NCBI RefSeq assembly: GCF_014845115.1
Contig: NZ_NKUI01000084.1
Location: forward strand, 1 to 32,476
Length of the DNA: 32,476 nucleotides
Source: Methylorubrum zatmanii
Lineage (GTDB): Bacteria; Pseudomonadota; Alphaproteobacteria; Rhizobiales; Beijerinckiaceae
Direction: 5' to 3'
Shown in pieces: positions 24,776 through 32,363 of the stretch. How positions within the stretch are numbered: the first letter of the stretch is position 1; every line of letters begins with the position of its first letter. The notes under the pieces were generated by a model, which was not told where the DNA came from, made no database searches, and saw only the letters and a list, made by a program, of their open reading frames with translations. The position numbers were made by a program, and so were the translations under genes.

Positions 24776-25222
24776 TCAGGCGTGGCCGATCCGGGCTCGA
24801 TTCAGCGCCTTGGCAAATCCATCGAGGCCGATCTGACTGACATCTTCGGCAACGATACGTTGAATAGTGACACCCGCGAATACCTCGTCGAGCACCAGCT
24901 TGAAAAACACGGTCATCGGCTCGGCGGAGAACTCCATGTCGAGCACGACCTGCATGGAGTGGCCCCAATCGAGAGAGACATCCGCGCCGTCGGCGTAGGT
25001 GATGACCGATTCCTTGAAGAACAATTCGGCGGACGAAGCGACGACATCGGCGATGTTGCCGTGGCGCTGGCTGCGGATCCAGCCGATCAGCACCCCGCCA
25101 TCGACAAGGCACAGCTCGGCGATGAAGCCGCGCAGCGCACGGGCGAAAATCTGCTCGGCCGCCGCGAGGGTGTCCGTCGCGGCCGGCGGGGCCGGCGCAA
25201 AATGTCGGACCTGAGGAATCAT
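24776..25222 (-). CDS. Uncharacterised protein translationally coupled to flhB
   Basis: Protein of 148 residues that I do not recognise. No signal peptide or membrane helix is evident; it looks like a soluble alpha/beta protein. Notable segments are FARALRGFIAELCLVDGGVL, IADVVASSAELFFKESVITY and DMEFSAEPMTVFFKLVLDEV, and the N terminus is Pro/Ala-rich. Its ATG overlaps the flhB stop as ATGA, so it is very probably made together with FlhB. The next gene on this strand, 205 bases on, is the Rem-like regulator. Position suggests a role in flagellar export or its control, but nothing in the sequence proves it. Confidence 0.8.
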   Translation of the reverse strand: MIPQVRHFAPAPPAATDTLAAAEQIFARALRGFIAELCLVDGGVLIGWIRSQRHGNIADVVASSAELFFKESVITYADGADVSLDWGHSMQVVLDMEFSAEPMTVFFKLVLDEVFAGVTIQRIVAEDVSQIGLDGFAKALNRARIGHA

Positions 25223-26283
25223 CGTGCCCTCGCGAAGAGGAAGAACAGGATCTGCGCCACGGCGCGGTAGAACTCCGCCGGAATCGTCTGATCGACCTGC
25301 ACAGCATCGTACAGCGATCTTGCCAGAGGCTTGTCCTCGATCACGGCGATGCCTTTCTCCTCGGCGATCGCCCGGATGCGCAGGGCAATGAGATCCTGCC
25401 CCTTGGCGAGCACCAGCGGGGCCGGGTTCTCGGTCGGCTCGTAGCGCAAAGCCACGGCGAAGTGGGTCGGGTTGGCGATCACGACGGTGGCACGGTCGAC
25501 ATTGGCGAGCATCCGGTTGCGGGCCCGGTCCTGCGCAAGGGAGCGCAGCCGCGCCTTAACGGAGGGGTCGCCCTCGGTCTGCTTGTGCTCGTCCTTAATG
25601 TCCTGACGCGACATCCGCAGGGAGCGCTGCCAGCGCAGGCGGGCCCAGACGAGGTCGCCCGCCACGATGACGATGGTGGCGATGGCCACCGCCGAGATCA
25701 GGCGGATCGACAGAGTCAGGATCAGTTCGGGCAGCTGGCTCGGATCGACGAACATGGCGTTCACGGCTGTGGTCCGCTCCGAGCGGAGAAGCAGAAGGGC
25801 GACGACACTGACCGATAGGAATTTAACGAGGGATTTCAGGAACTCGACCTGCCCCGAGGTTCCGAAGATCCGGGAGAGGCCGGCCATCGGCGAGACCCGC
25901 GACCATTTCGGCGTGATCCGGTCGAGGACGAAGCGCGGCAGGTTCTGAAACAGCGAGGCCGAGAGGCCGCACACGGCCAGGATCAGCAGGATCGGCAGGA
26001 GGAACCGCCCCATCTCCAGGGCGACGCGACTCAGGAGCAGCATCGCGTCCCCGCCGGTTTCCAGGGAGAAGCCGCGCGGGTCGTCGAACAGGGGCGCGAA
26101 ACTGTGCGCGAGTTGGGCCGCCTGCCCCCGCGCGAACAGGGTCAGCGCGATCAGAAGGCCGAGCGTCGAGGCGAAGACCGGCGCCTCCCGCGAGAATGGG
26201 ATGTCGCCTTTCTCGATCGCCTCGCGGACCCGCCGCTCTGTGGCGGCTTCGGTCTTGCTCTCTTGGTCCGTTTCCTCCGCCAT
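25219..26283 (-). CDS. flhB: Flagellar export switch protein FlhB
   Basis: Export-gate protein of 354 residues that changes substrate specificity from rod/hook to filament after self-cleavage. The N terminus (TEAATERRVREAIEKGDIPF) is the usual FlhB start. Hydrophobic segments span roughly residues 30-210. The autocleavage motif Asn271-Pro-Thr-His is in VVIANPTHFAVALRYEP. The cytosolic C-terminal domain continues with AIAEEKGIAVIEDKPLARSL and ends soon after PAEFYRAVAQILFF, close to the family norm. The ruler FliK that should trigger the switch is encoded at 21303-23369. The upstream gap to fliG is 73 bases and holds three tandem 12-base repeats; GGGGGTAAGG sits just before the ATG. Confidence 0.97.
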   Translation of the reverse strand: MAEETDQESKTEAATERRVREAIEKGDIPFSREAPVFASTLGLLIALTLFARGQAAQLAHSFAPLFDDPRGFSLETGGDAMLLLSRVALEMGRFLLPILLILAVCGLSASLFQNLPRFVLDRITPKWSRVSPMAGLSRIFGTSGQVEFLKSLVKFLSVSVVALLLLRSERTTAVNAMFVDPSQLPELILTLSIRLISAVAIATIVIVAGDLVWARLRWQRSLRMSRQDIKDEHKQTEGDPSVKARLRSLAQDRARNRMLANVDRATVVIANPTHFAVALRYEPTENPAPLVLAKGQDLIALRIRAIAEEKGIAVIEDKPLARSLYDAVQVDQTIPAEFYRAVAQILFFLFARAR

Positions 26284-26321
26284 GCCTTACCCCCACGGAG
26301 GAGGGTCGGTGTGGCGGGGGC

Positions 26322-26357
26322 CGGCGCAAGGATCGGCGCAAGGGTCGGCGCAAGGGT
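26322..26357. repeat. Three tandem 12-base repeats between fliG and flhB
   Basis: CGGCGCAAGGAT, CGGCGCAAGGGT and CGGCGCAAGGGT follow each other without gaps at 26322-26333, 26334-26345 and 26346-26357. The last base falls in the fliG stop codon. They fill about half of the 73-base fliG-flhB gap, upstream of the flhB start. Such arrays can change copy number by slippage and alter the leader length. Confidence 0.9.
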
Positions 26358-27433
26358 CAGCGGATGAGCGCTTCACTCTCGCCTCCCGCATTGATCTCGA
26401 TCTCGCCGCGCCCGGCCATCTCCATGGCGAGGTCGGTGATGGAGCGGCGCGCCTCCATGACGTCACGCTGGGCCGCCGGCTCGCCGCCGTTCAGCTCGTG
26501 CTCGACCATGCGCCGCACCCGCGCCGAGAGCGCGCTCAGCACCGTGCCCCGGAACTCGGCATCCGTCCCCTTCAGGGCGAGGACCAAGCGATCATTGGGC
26601 ACGGCGTCGAACAGGGTGGTGCGGGCGCGGGGCGCCAGCTTGACGATGTCGTCGAAGGTGAAGAGCAGGCCCTTCAGGATCTCGACCGATTTCGGACGCG
26701 TCTCGCCCAGGCTGGTCAGCACGTCGTCCATCTGCTGCCGCTCCATCTTGTTGATGATGTCGGCCATCTTGGCGTGGGTGTCGGCGCCGGAATTGCGGGC
26801 GCCGTTGATCATGAAATCCTCGTGCAGCGTTTTCTCGATGTTGTGCAGCACGTCGTCGACGATGGGCTTGAAGCTCAGCATCCGCCGCATCACCGTGTTA
26901 CGCAACGGGGCCGGCAGATGGCCCATCACCTTGGCGGCGGTGGCGGGCTTGACCTTCGAGAGGATCAGCGCCGCGGTCTGCGGGTGCTCCTTGACGAGGT
27001 AGCTCGCCAAAACGCTCTCCTGAACCGTGCCGAGCCGCTCCCAGATCGAGCGGGTGGCCCCGCCACGCACATCCGAGAGGATGTCGGCGATCTGGTCCGC
27101 CGGCAGCAGGCCGGTGAGCAGCTTCTCGACCTCGTTGACGGTGCCGATCAGGCTGTTGCCGGCGGAGAACTCGGCGGAGAAATTGTCCACCACAGCGTCG
27201 AGCTGCTCGGGGCTGACCGCACCGAGATGCGAGGCCGAGCGGGTGATGCGCTTGAGTTCGTCGGGCTCGAAATACTTGATCAGCCTCCCGGCGGCGGGCT
27301 TGCCCATGGCGAGCAGCAGCGCCGCCACCTGATCGACGGGTTCGAGCCGCCGCGCGGGCGGGCGGCCCGGAGCCAGCCCGGCGGGCGGAGGGCCCGGCGG
27401 CGACGAGTTCAACGAGACGGGGCTCGAGGACAT
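26357..27433 (-). CDS. fliG: Flagellar motor switch protein FliG
   Basis: Switch protein of 358 residues that connects the MS ring to FliM/FliN and contacts MotA to make torque. A Pro-rich N-terminal extension of about 30 residues (SSPPGPPPAGLAPGRPPARR) precedes the FliG-N domain (VAALLLAMGKPAAGRLIKYF). The EHPQTAA motif of the middle domain is in YLVKEHPQTAALILSKVKP. The C-terminal torque domain shows the charged motif region FDDIVKLAPRARTTLFDAV and EFRGTVLSALSARVRRMV. It follows fliN by 22 bases and precedes flhB on the same strand. Confidence 0.95.
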   Translation of the reverse strand: MSSSPVSLNSSPPGPPPAGLAPGRPPARRLEPVDQVAALLLAMGKPAAGRLIKYFEPDELKRITRSASHLGAVSPEQLDAVVDNFSAEFSAGNSLIGTVNEVEKLLTGLLPADQIADILSDVRGGATRSIWERLGTVQESVLASYLVKEHPQTAALILSKVKPATAAKVMGHLPAPLRNTVMRRMLSFKPIVDDVLHNIEKTLHEDFMINGARNSGADTHAKMADIINKMERQQMDDVLTSLGETRPKSVEILKGLLFTFDDIVKLAPRARTTLFDAVPNDRLVLALKGTDAEFRGTVLSALSARVRRMVEHELNGGEPAAQRDVMEARRSITDLAMEMAGRGEIEINAGGESEALIR

Positions 27434-27455
27434 GGCAGCCCGCTTCCGACGAGGT

Positions 27456-27782
27456 TCAGCCGTTCGAGTCGGTGGCGGCGGGCCCGACCACCTCGGTCAG
27501 GGACACGCCGAAGCGGGAATTGTCCTCCTCGACGATGACGATCTCGCCCCGGGCGATCACGCGGCCATTGACCATCACGTCCACCGGCTCCCCGACCCGG
27601 TGGTCGAGGGGGACGACGTCACCGCGCCCGAGCTTCATCAGATTGGCCACCGGCATGGTCGCCGCGCCGAGCACCACCTGCATCAGCACCGGAATGCGCA
27701 GGATCGAATCGAGATTGCGCCCGTCGCCCACGCGGGGCTCGGATCCGGCGAGTTCGGTCTGGGGGAAAGGGCTGCTGCTCAT
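27456..27782 (-). CDS. fliN: Flagellar motor switch protein FliN
   Basis: C-ring protein of about 108 residues made of one SpoA (surface presentation of antigens) domain. The family motif is clear: ILRIPVLMQVVLGAATMPV, LMKLGRGDVVPLDHRVGEPV and VMVNGRVIARGEIVIVEED. The ATG at 27782 (MSSSPFPQTEL) is preferred because the frame upstream, open to 27884, has basic, non-conserved sequence. The ribosome binding site is weak. fliG lies 22 bases downstream. Upstream are 191 bases with a dispersed-type hairpin, separating it from the small coiled-coil gene after fliM. Confidence 0.93.
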   Translation of the reverse strand: MSSSPFPQTELAGSEPRVGDGRNLDSILRIPVLMQVVLGAATMPVANLMKLGRGDVVPLDHRVGEPVDVMVNGRVIARGEIVIVEEDNSRFGVSLTEVVGPAATDSNG

Positions 27783-27885
27783 CGCTCGGGCTCGTGGTGG
27801 CGGCTTGGCCGTGACGACGGTGTAGCCGGCTTGGCTGACGCGAGGCTGGTGTCGCACGTGCCGGAATTCGGCGATCTCACGCACG

Positions 27886-27930
27886 CCCTCCCCTGAGGTG
27901 GCGGCGCGAAGCGGCGCCTCGGGGTGAGGG
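27886..27930. repeat. Imperfect palindromic intergenic element upstream of fliN
   Basis: CCCTCCCCTGAGG at 27886-27898 faces CCTCGGGGTGAGGG at 27917-27930 with a GC-rich centre containing GCGCGAAGCGGCGC. The long imperfect hairpin resembles the dispersed palindromes common between genes in Methylobacterium and related genomes; that comparison is from memory. It lies after the small coiled-coil gene on the minus strand and could end or process that transcript. Confidence 0.5.
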
Positions 27931-27973
27931 AATGGTCGGGAGATCCGATCTTCGCCGTGAGGTTAAGGATTCC

Positions 27974-28264
27974 TCACGCCTTCTTCGCCGCCTTGAGTGC
28001 CGCCTGTGACGCTTCGAGTTCGGCAAGCGTCGCCCGCGCCTCCTCGATCTTAAGGCTCAGGGCCTCCAGCACCTCGCGGCCCTCGTCCTTGAAGGAGCGG
28101 ACCGCTTCCCCCGCCTGGGTCAACGCCACGCCGGAGGCGGCCACCGCCGCGCCGTATTCGGCCTGGGTCCGGTCGAGCCGCTTCAGCTTCAGATACATCG
28201 GCAGCACGCAGGCGCTCGTGGCCACGAGCGCGACGAGCAGCACGCCGTCAACCAAGGAGCCCAT
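27974..28264 (-). CDS. Small membrane-anchored coiled-coil protein after fliM (PflI-like position)
   Basis: Protein of 96 residues: one N-terminal membrane helix (VDGVLLVALVATSACVLPMY) followed by an all-helical charged region (RLDRTQAEYGAAV; LSLKIEEARATLAELEASQA) that looks like a coiled coil. It overlaps the 3' end of fliM by 17 bases and has GGAAGG upstream of its ATG, so it is made with FliM. In Caulobacter a flagellar positioning protein, PflI, with an N-terminal membrane helix lies next to fliM; this gene has a similar position and shape. I offer that link as inference, not as a clear homology call. Confidence 0.7.
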   Translation of the reverse strand: MGSLVDGVLLVALVATSACVLPMYLKLKRLDRTQAEYGAAVAASGVALTQAGEAVRSFKDEGREVLEALSLKIEEARATLAELEASQAALKAAKKA

Positions 28265-29258
28265 GGATGCCTTCCTTCTCCGGATTGATCGCTTCCTCCA
28301 CCCGCAGGACGTAGGCGCCCTGCGACTGGCCGGCCCGGCACCAGAACAGCGGCCGGTCGTTGCCCTCGAGCTTGATCCGTGTCGCCGGCGTGGCGTCGAG
28401 TTCGATCACCTGCCCGACCTTCAGCCCGGCGATCTCGCCGAGCGTCAGGTGGCGCTCCTCCAGCACGGCTTTCAGGCGCACATTCGTCTTCTGCACCTCG
28501 GCGGCGATCTGCTCGGCCCAATGGGGATCGCGGGCGGCGGATTCGCCGGTGAGCACCTTGGACAGCGCCGGGCGCAGGGGGTTCAGCACCGTCTGCGGGA
28601 TGACGAGGAACATCTCCCCGCCGCGATTGAGCGCCTGGAGCAGGAACTTGGCCTGCACCGCCTTGTTGGAGCGCCGGCCGATCACCGCGAACTCCATCCG
28701 GGTCTCCATCCGCTCCAGGCGGAACGGCGTCTGCGAGACGAGGCCGAAGGAGGATTCGAGCGCCTTGCCGACCTGCTCGAACACCATCTGGGCGATGCGC
28801 AGTTCGATGGCGGAGAAGTTGCGCTCGTCCTCCACCGGCGGCTCGGAGCCGTCCGAGCCGAACAGGACCTCGACCATGGTGTAGAGGAAATCGCGGTCGA
28901 GGCCGACGAGGATATGGCCGTCCCATTCCGGCGCGTGGAAGATGCCGACGACGGCGTTGGCGTCGTAGGCATCGAGGAACTCGCCGAAGCGCCCGCTGGC
29001 GATGCCGTTCAGGGAGTAGAAGGTCGAGGAGGCGGCCAAGTGCTTGGCCGCGTCGCTGCAGGCGGTGGCGAGCCGGTCGAACACCACGTGCAGCATCGGC
29101 AACCGGTCGAGCGACAGGCCGCCGGCTTCCAGGATGCGGGCGCGGATATCGGCCGCCGGCTTCGCTGACGCGGGTGCGGAGTCCGGCTCCGGCGCGGGCA
29201 CCGGGGCAGGCTCCGCAGCGGCTTCGGGGCCTGAATCGGGGTTCTCGATCTCATCCAT
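28248..29258 (-). CDS. fliM: Flagellar motor switch protein FliM
   Basis: C-ring protein of 336 residues. An acidic Pro/Ala-rich N-terminal segment (about residues 1-38) is followed by the FliM middle domain (RLPMLHVVFDRLATACSDA, VVGIFHAPEWDGHILVGLDR, TMVEVLFGSDG, NFSAIELRIAQMVFEQVG) and a C-terminal SpoA domain (LTLGEIAGLKVGQVIELDA). The usual N-terminal CheY-P-binding motif (SQxEIDALL) is not recognisable; the protein begins MDEIENPDSG instead. It follows motA by 12 bases and overlaps the next gene by 17 bases. Confidence 0.94.
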   Translation of the reverse strand: MDEIENPDSGPEAAAEPAPVPAPEPDSAPASAKPAADIRARILEAGGLSLDRLPMLHVVFDRLATACSDAAKHLAASSTFYSLNGIASGRFGEFLDAYDANAVVGIFHAPEWDGHILVGLDRDFLYTMVEVLFGSDGSEPPVEDERNFSAIELRIAQMVFEQVGKALESSFGLVSQTPFRLERMETRMEFAVIGRRSNKAVQAKFLLQALNRGGEMFLVIPQTVLNPLRPALSKVLTGESAARDPHWAEQIAAEVQKTNVRLKAVLEERHLTLGEIAGLKVGQVIELDATPATRIKLEGNDRPLFWCRAGQSQGAYVLRVEEAINPEKEGIHGLLG

Positions 29259-29270
29259 CTCGAAATCGCC

Positions 29271-30143
29271 TTACGCTGCCGCCTCGGCGCGGGCGCCCGG
29301 CACGGTGGCGCTCTCGACCTCGTCGATGGTCGGCCGGTCGGCGCCGGCGATGCCCTTGCGGCCGTGCTCGATCGCGACCTGGGGCAGCGCGCCGTTCATG
29401 TAGGCGATCAGGGTCTGCTTGATGATCGTGTAGGGCGCGCATTGCTTCTCGCGCACGCCCTTCACCTTGATGGCGAGCGGCGCCAACACCCCGTAGGAGG
29501 CGAACACGCCGAAGAAGGTGCCGACCAGCGCCGCGCCGATCAGGCCGCCGAGGATCTGCGGCGACTGGTCGAGGGCGCCCATCGCCTTCACGATGCCGAG
29601 CACCGCCGCGACGATGCCGAGGGCCGGCAGCGCCTCGGCCACCGTGTTGATGGCGCCGTAGGGCTTCAGCACCGACTTCTTGTGGGTGCCGATCTCCTCC
29701 TCCATCAGCGCCTCGATCTCGTGGGAGCGGGCATTGCCGATCAGGATCAGGCGGCAGTAATCGCAGATGAAGAGCACCAGATCCGGGTGCTTGGTCACCT
29801 CGGGATGACTCTTGAAGATCTCGGAATTCTCCGGATCGTCGAAATGCGTCTCGACCTCGTTGCGCGGCTTGGTCTTCAATTCGCGCATCAGCGCGTGCAA
29901 CAGCCCGAGCAGGGACAGGAAGTCCTGGCGCTTCGGCCCCTTGTTGGTGAAGGCCTCCATGGTCGCCTTGCCGGAATCCATCACCACTTTCAGCGGGTTG
30001 GCGATGACGAAAGTCCCCGCCGCCATGCCGCCGATGATGACGAACTCCCAGGGCTGCCAGATCACGATCAGATGGCCGCCCATGGCGACGAAGCCGCCGA
30101 GCATGCAGCCGATCGCGATGACGAGGCCGACGAGGATTCCCAT
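29271..30143 (-). CDS. motA: Flagellar stator protein MotA
   Basis: Proton-channel stator subunit of 290 residues. Membrane helices include VGLVIAIGCMLGGFVAMGG at the N terminus and PWEFVIIGGMAAGTFVIA. The conserved prolines at the channel are in ALPALGIVAAVLGIVKAMG and YGVLAPLAIKVKG. A cytosolic loop between helices 2 and 3 carries the charged residues that contact FliG (MRELKTKPRNEVETHFDDP). The start ATG at 30143 is the first in-frame methionine before the first helix; the open frame upstream is non-coding in character. It leads the minus-strand run motA-fliM-x-fliN-fliG-flhB. The 198-base region to hslV holds divergent promoters. Confidence 0.96.
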   Translation of the reverse strand: MGILVGLVIAIGCMLGGFVAMGGHLIVIWQPWEFVIIGGMAAGTFVIANPLKVVMDSGKATMEAFTNKGPKRQDFLSLLGLLHALMRELKTKPRNEVETHFDDPENSEIFKSHPEVTKHPDLVLFICDYCRLILIGNARSHEIEALMEEEIGTHKKSVLKPYGAINTVAEALPALGIVAAVLGIVKAMGALDQSPQILGGLIGAALVGTFFGVFASYGVLAPLAIKVKGVREKQCAPYTIIKQTLIAYMNGALPQVAIEHGRKGIAGADRPTIDEVESATVPGARAEAAA

Positions 30144-30273
30144 GACGAGGCTCCGGTGGACACCGCTGCGGGGCCGGTGCCGCCACGCGCGACACCGCTC
30201 CCGTCGAGCGGATAGGCGCGGTGGCTTGCGCGGAGCTTTTTCAGGCGTTGCGGCGCCAAGCTTTGGGTCACGC

Positions 30274-30301
30274 CTTGGAGCTCGGCGTCCGAGCGCATAA
30301 C
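30274..30301 (+). promoter_or_regulatory. Candidate hslVU promoter with palindromic spacer
   Basis: CTTGGA (30274-30279) and CATAAC (30296-30301) are spaced by 16 bases and resemble alphaproteobacterial -35 (CTTGAC) and -10 (CTATAWC) elements. The spacer contains a perfect inverted repeat, GCTCGG-CGT-CCGAGC (30280-30294). The hslV start lies 40 bases downstream. Matching is by eye; use as a promoter is inferred. Confidence 0.4.
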
Positions 30302-30341
30302 TGAGGCCCGTTGCCCTTCCCGACCGAACCGGAGCCCACCC

Positions 30342-30902
30342 TTGGCCCATTCCGATCACGGCCCGCCGCAGATGCACGCCACCACGATCCTGATGGTCCG
30401 CAAGGGGGGCCGGGTGGTGATCGGCGGCGACGGTCAGGTCAGCCTCGGCCAGACCATCGTGAAGGGCAATGCCCGCAAGGTGCGGCGCCTCGCCAAGGGC
30501 AGCGTGATCGGCGGCTTCGCCGGGGCCACCGCCGACGCCTTCACCCTGTTCGAGCGGCTGGAAGGCAAGCTGGAGCAGTATCCCGGCCAGCTCACCCGCG
30601 CCTGCGTCGAACTCACCAAGGATTGGCGCACCGACCGCTATCTCCGCCGCCTGGAGGCGATGATGCTGGTGGCCGATCGTGAGGTCAGCCTGCTGCTCTC
30701 CGGCTCCGGCGACGTGCTCGAACCCGAGACCGGTGTGATGGCGATCGGCTCCGGCGGCAATTACGCCCTGGCCGCCGCCCGCGCCCTGGAAGAGGGTGAC
30801 CTCGACGCCGAGGCGATCGTGCGGCGGGCGATGAAGATCGCCGCCGACATCTGCGTCTACACCAATGGCAGCCTCGTGATCGAAGCCCTCGACGCGGCCT
30901 GA
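30342..30902 (+). CDS. hslV: ATP-dependent protease peptidase subunit HslV (ClpQ)
   Basis: Proteolytic dodecamer subunit of the HslUV heat-shock protease, 186 residues. The catalytic N-terminal Thr is in [12 protein letters not shown], released when the leader is removed. Further family segments are [37 protein letters not shown] and [19 protein letters not shown]. The start is a TTG at 30342 with GGAG upstream, giving a 12-residue leader ending in MHA before the Thr pair; an ATG at 30372 is possible. Similar N-terminal extensions occur in other Rhizobiales. hslU follows after 112 bases. Confidence 0.96.
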   Translation: MAHSDHGPPQMHATTILMVRKGGRVVIGGDGQVSLGQTIVKGNARKVRRLAKGSVIGGFAGATADAFTLFERLEGKLEQYPGQLTRACVELTKDWRTDRYLRRLEAMMLVADREVSLLLSGSGDVLEPETGVMAIGSGGNYALAAARALEEGDLDAEAIVRRAMKIAADICVYTNGSLVIEALDAA

Positions 30903-31014
30903 GGACCGCCCTCCCTGGAAAGGCGGCTCCGACCCGCTTAGATCGATTGCAGGGAGGCTTCGAGCCGTCCCGCCAAATCCCGCCAAGTTTCAAAAAATCG
31001 GCCGCAGGAGCCCG

Positions 31015-32328
31015 ATGACCACCTTCTCTCCCCGCGAGATCGTCTCCGAGCTCGATCGCTTCATCGTCGGCCAGAAGGATGCCAAGCGCGCCGTCGCCAT
31101 CGCCCTGCGCAACCGCTGGCGCCGCCAGCAGCTGACGGGGCCGCTGCGGGACGAGGTGGCGCCGAAGAACATCCTGATGATCGGGCCGACCGGCTGCGGC
31201 AAGACCGAGATCGCCCGGCGGCTGGCCCGGCTCGCGGGCGCGCCCTTCCTCAAGGTCGAGGCGACCAAGTTCACCGAGGTCGGCTATGTCGGCCGCGACG
31301 TCGAGCAGATCGTGCGCGATCTGGTCGAGGTCGGTATCGGCCTGACGCGGGAGGAGAAGCGCAAGGCGGTCAAGGCCAAGGCGGAGGCGGCCGCCGAGGC
31401 CCGCATCCTCGACGCGCTGGTGGGGCCGACGGCAAGTCAGGCGACCCGCGAGAGCTTCCGCAAGAAGCTGCGCAACAGCGAACTCGACGACAAGGAAGTC
31501 GAGATCGAGCTCGCCCCGTCCGGCCCGCAGGGCATGCCGATGTTCGAGATCCCCGGCATGCCGGGGGCCTCGATGGGGGCGATCAACCTGTCCGACATGC
31601 TCGGCAAGGCGCTCGGCGGCCAGCGGGGCAAGCCGCGCCGCATCACCGTGGCCGATGCCTACGCGCCCCTGATCGCCGAGGAGAGCGACAAGCTCGTGGA
31701 CGACGACGCCCTTACCCGCGAGGCGATTCGCGAGGTCGAGGATAACGGCATCGTCTTCCTCGACGAGATCGACAAGATCTGCGCCCGGGAGGGCCGCTCC
31801 GGCGCCGACGTCTCCCGCGAGGGCGTGCAGCGCGACCTGCTGCCGCTGATCGAGGGGACCACGGTCGCGACCAAGCACGGACCGGTGAAGACCGACCACA
31901 TCCTGTTCATCGCCTCCGGCGCCTTCCACGTCTCCAAGCCCTCGGACCTGCTGCCGGAATTGCAGGGCCGCCTGCCGATCCGCGTCGAGCTGCAGCCGCT
32001 CACCGTCGAGGATTTCAAGCAGATCCTCACCACCACGGAGGCGAGCCTGATCAAGCAGACCGTCGCCCTGATGCAGACCGAGGGCGTAACCCTCGACTTC
32101 ACCGAGGATGCCATCGACGCCCTCGCCCGCGTGGCGGTGGAGGTGAACGGCTCGGTGGAGAATATCGGCGCCCGGCGCCTCCAGACCGTGCTGGAGCGCG
32201 TCATCGACGAGATCTCGTTCACCGCCACCGACCGCTCCGGCGAGACCGTGCCGATCGATGCCGCCTATGTGCGTGAGCGCGTGGCGGATCTCGCCGCCAA
32301 CACGGATCTGAGCCGCTTCATCCTCTGA
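31015..32328 (+). CDS. hslU: HslU (ClpY) ATPase subunit of the HslUV protease
   Basis: AAA+ unfoldase of 437 residues that feeds substrates to HslV. The N terminus is canonical ([20 protein letters not shown]). Walker A is GPTGCGKT at residues 57-64; Walker B is IVFLDEIDK near residues 244-252. The family-specific I domain lies between (about 110-240). The sensor and arginine region includes [20 protein letters not shown] and [20 protein letters not shown]. The conserved C-terminal tail DLSRFIL inserts into HslV. It is full length and probably co-transcribed with hslV. An 18-bp palindrome begins inside its stop codon. Confidence 0.98.
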   Translation: MTTFSPREIVSELDRFIVGQKDAKRAVAIALRNRWRRQQLTGPLRDEVAPKNILMIGPTGCGKTEIARRLARLAGAPFLKVEATKFTEVGYVGRDVEQIVRDLVEVGIGLTREEKRKAVKAKAEAAAEARILDALVGPTASQATRESFRKKLRNSELDDKEVEIELAPSGPQGMPMFEIPGMPGASMGAINLSDMLGKALGGQRGKPRRITVADAYAPLIAEESDKLVDDDALTREAIREVEDNGIVFLDEIDKICAREGRSGADVSREGVQRDLLPLIEGTTVATKHGPVKTDHILFIASGAFHVSKPSDLLPELQGRLPIRVELQPLTVEDFKQILTTTEASLIKQTVALMQTEGVTLDFTEDAIDALARVAVEVNGSVENIGARRLQTVLERVIDEISFTATDRSGETVPIDAAYVRERVADLAANTDLSRFIL

Positions 32329-32363
32329 TACGGGATCCGCTTGATTCAAGCGGATCCCGTATC
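32327..32363. repeat. 18-bp perfect palindrome at the hslU 3' end
   Basis: GATACGGGATCCGCTTGA (32327-32344) and TCAAGCGGATCCCGTATC (32346-32363) are exact inverted copies around a single T. The left arm starts at the second base of the hslU TGA stop. No T run follows on the plus strand, so it is not a standard intrinsic terminator, although the RNA hairpin should be very stable and could protect or end the hslVU message. Confidence 0.9.

Noticed and set aside
26322..26357. Tandem repeat as a CRISPR array
   Set aside because: Units are 12 bases and contiguous with no spacers.
26201..27538. 445-codon plus-strand frame opposite fliG that begins with an AQGS repeat
   Set aside because: It covers the certain fliG gene in antisense; the AQGS repeat is only the tandem 12-base repeat read through.
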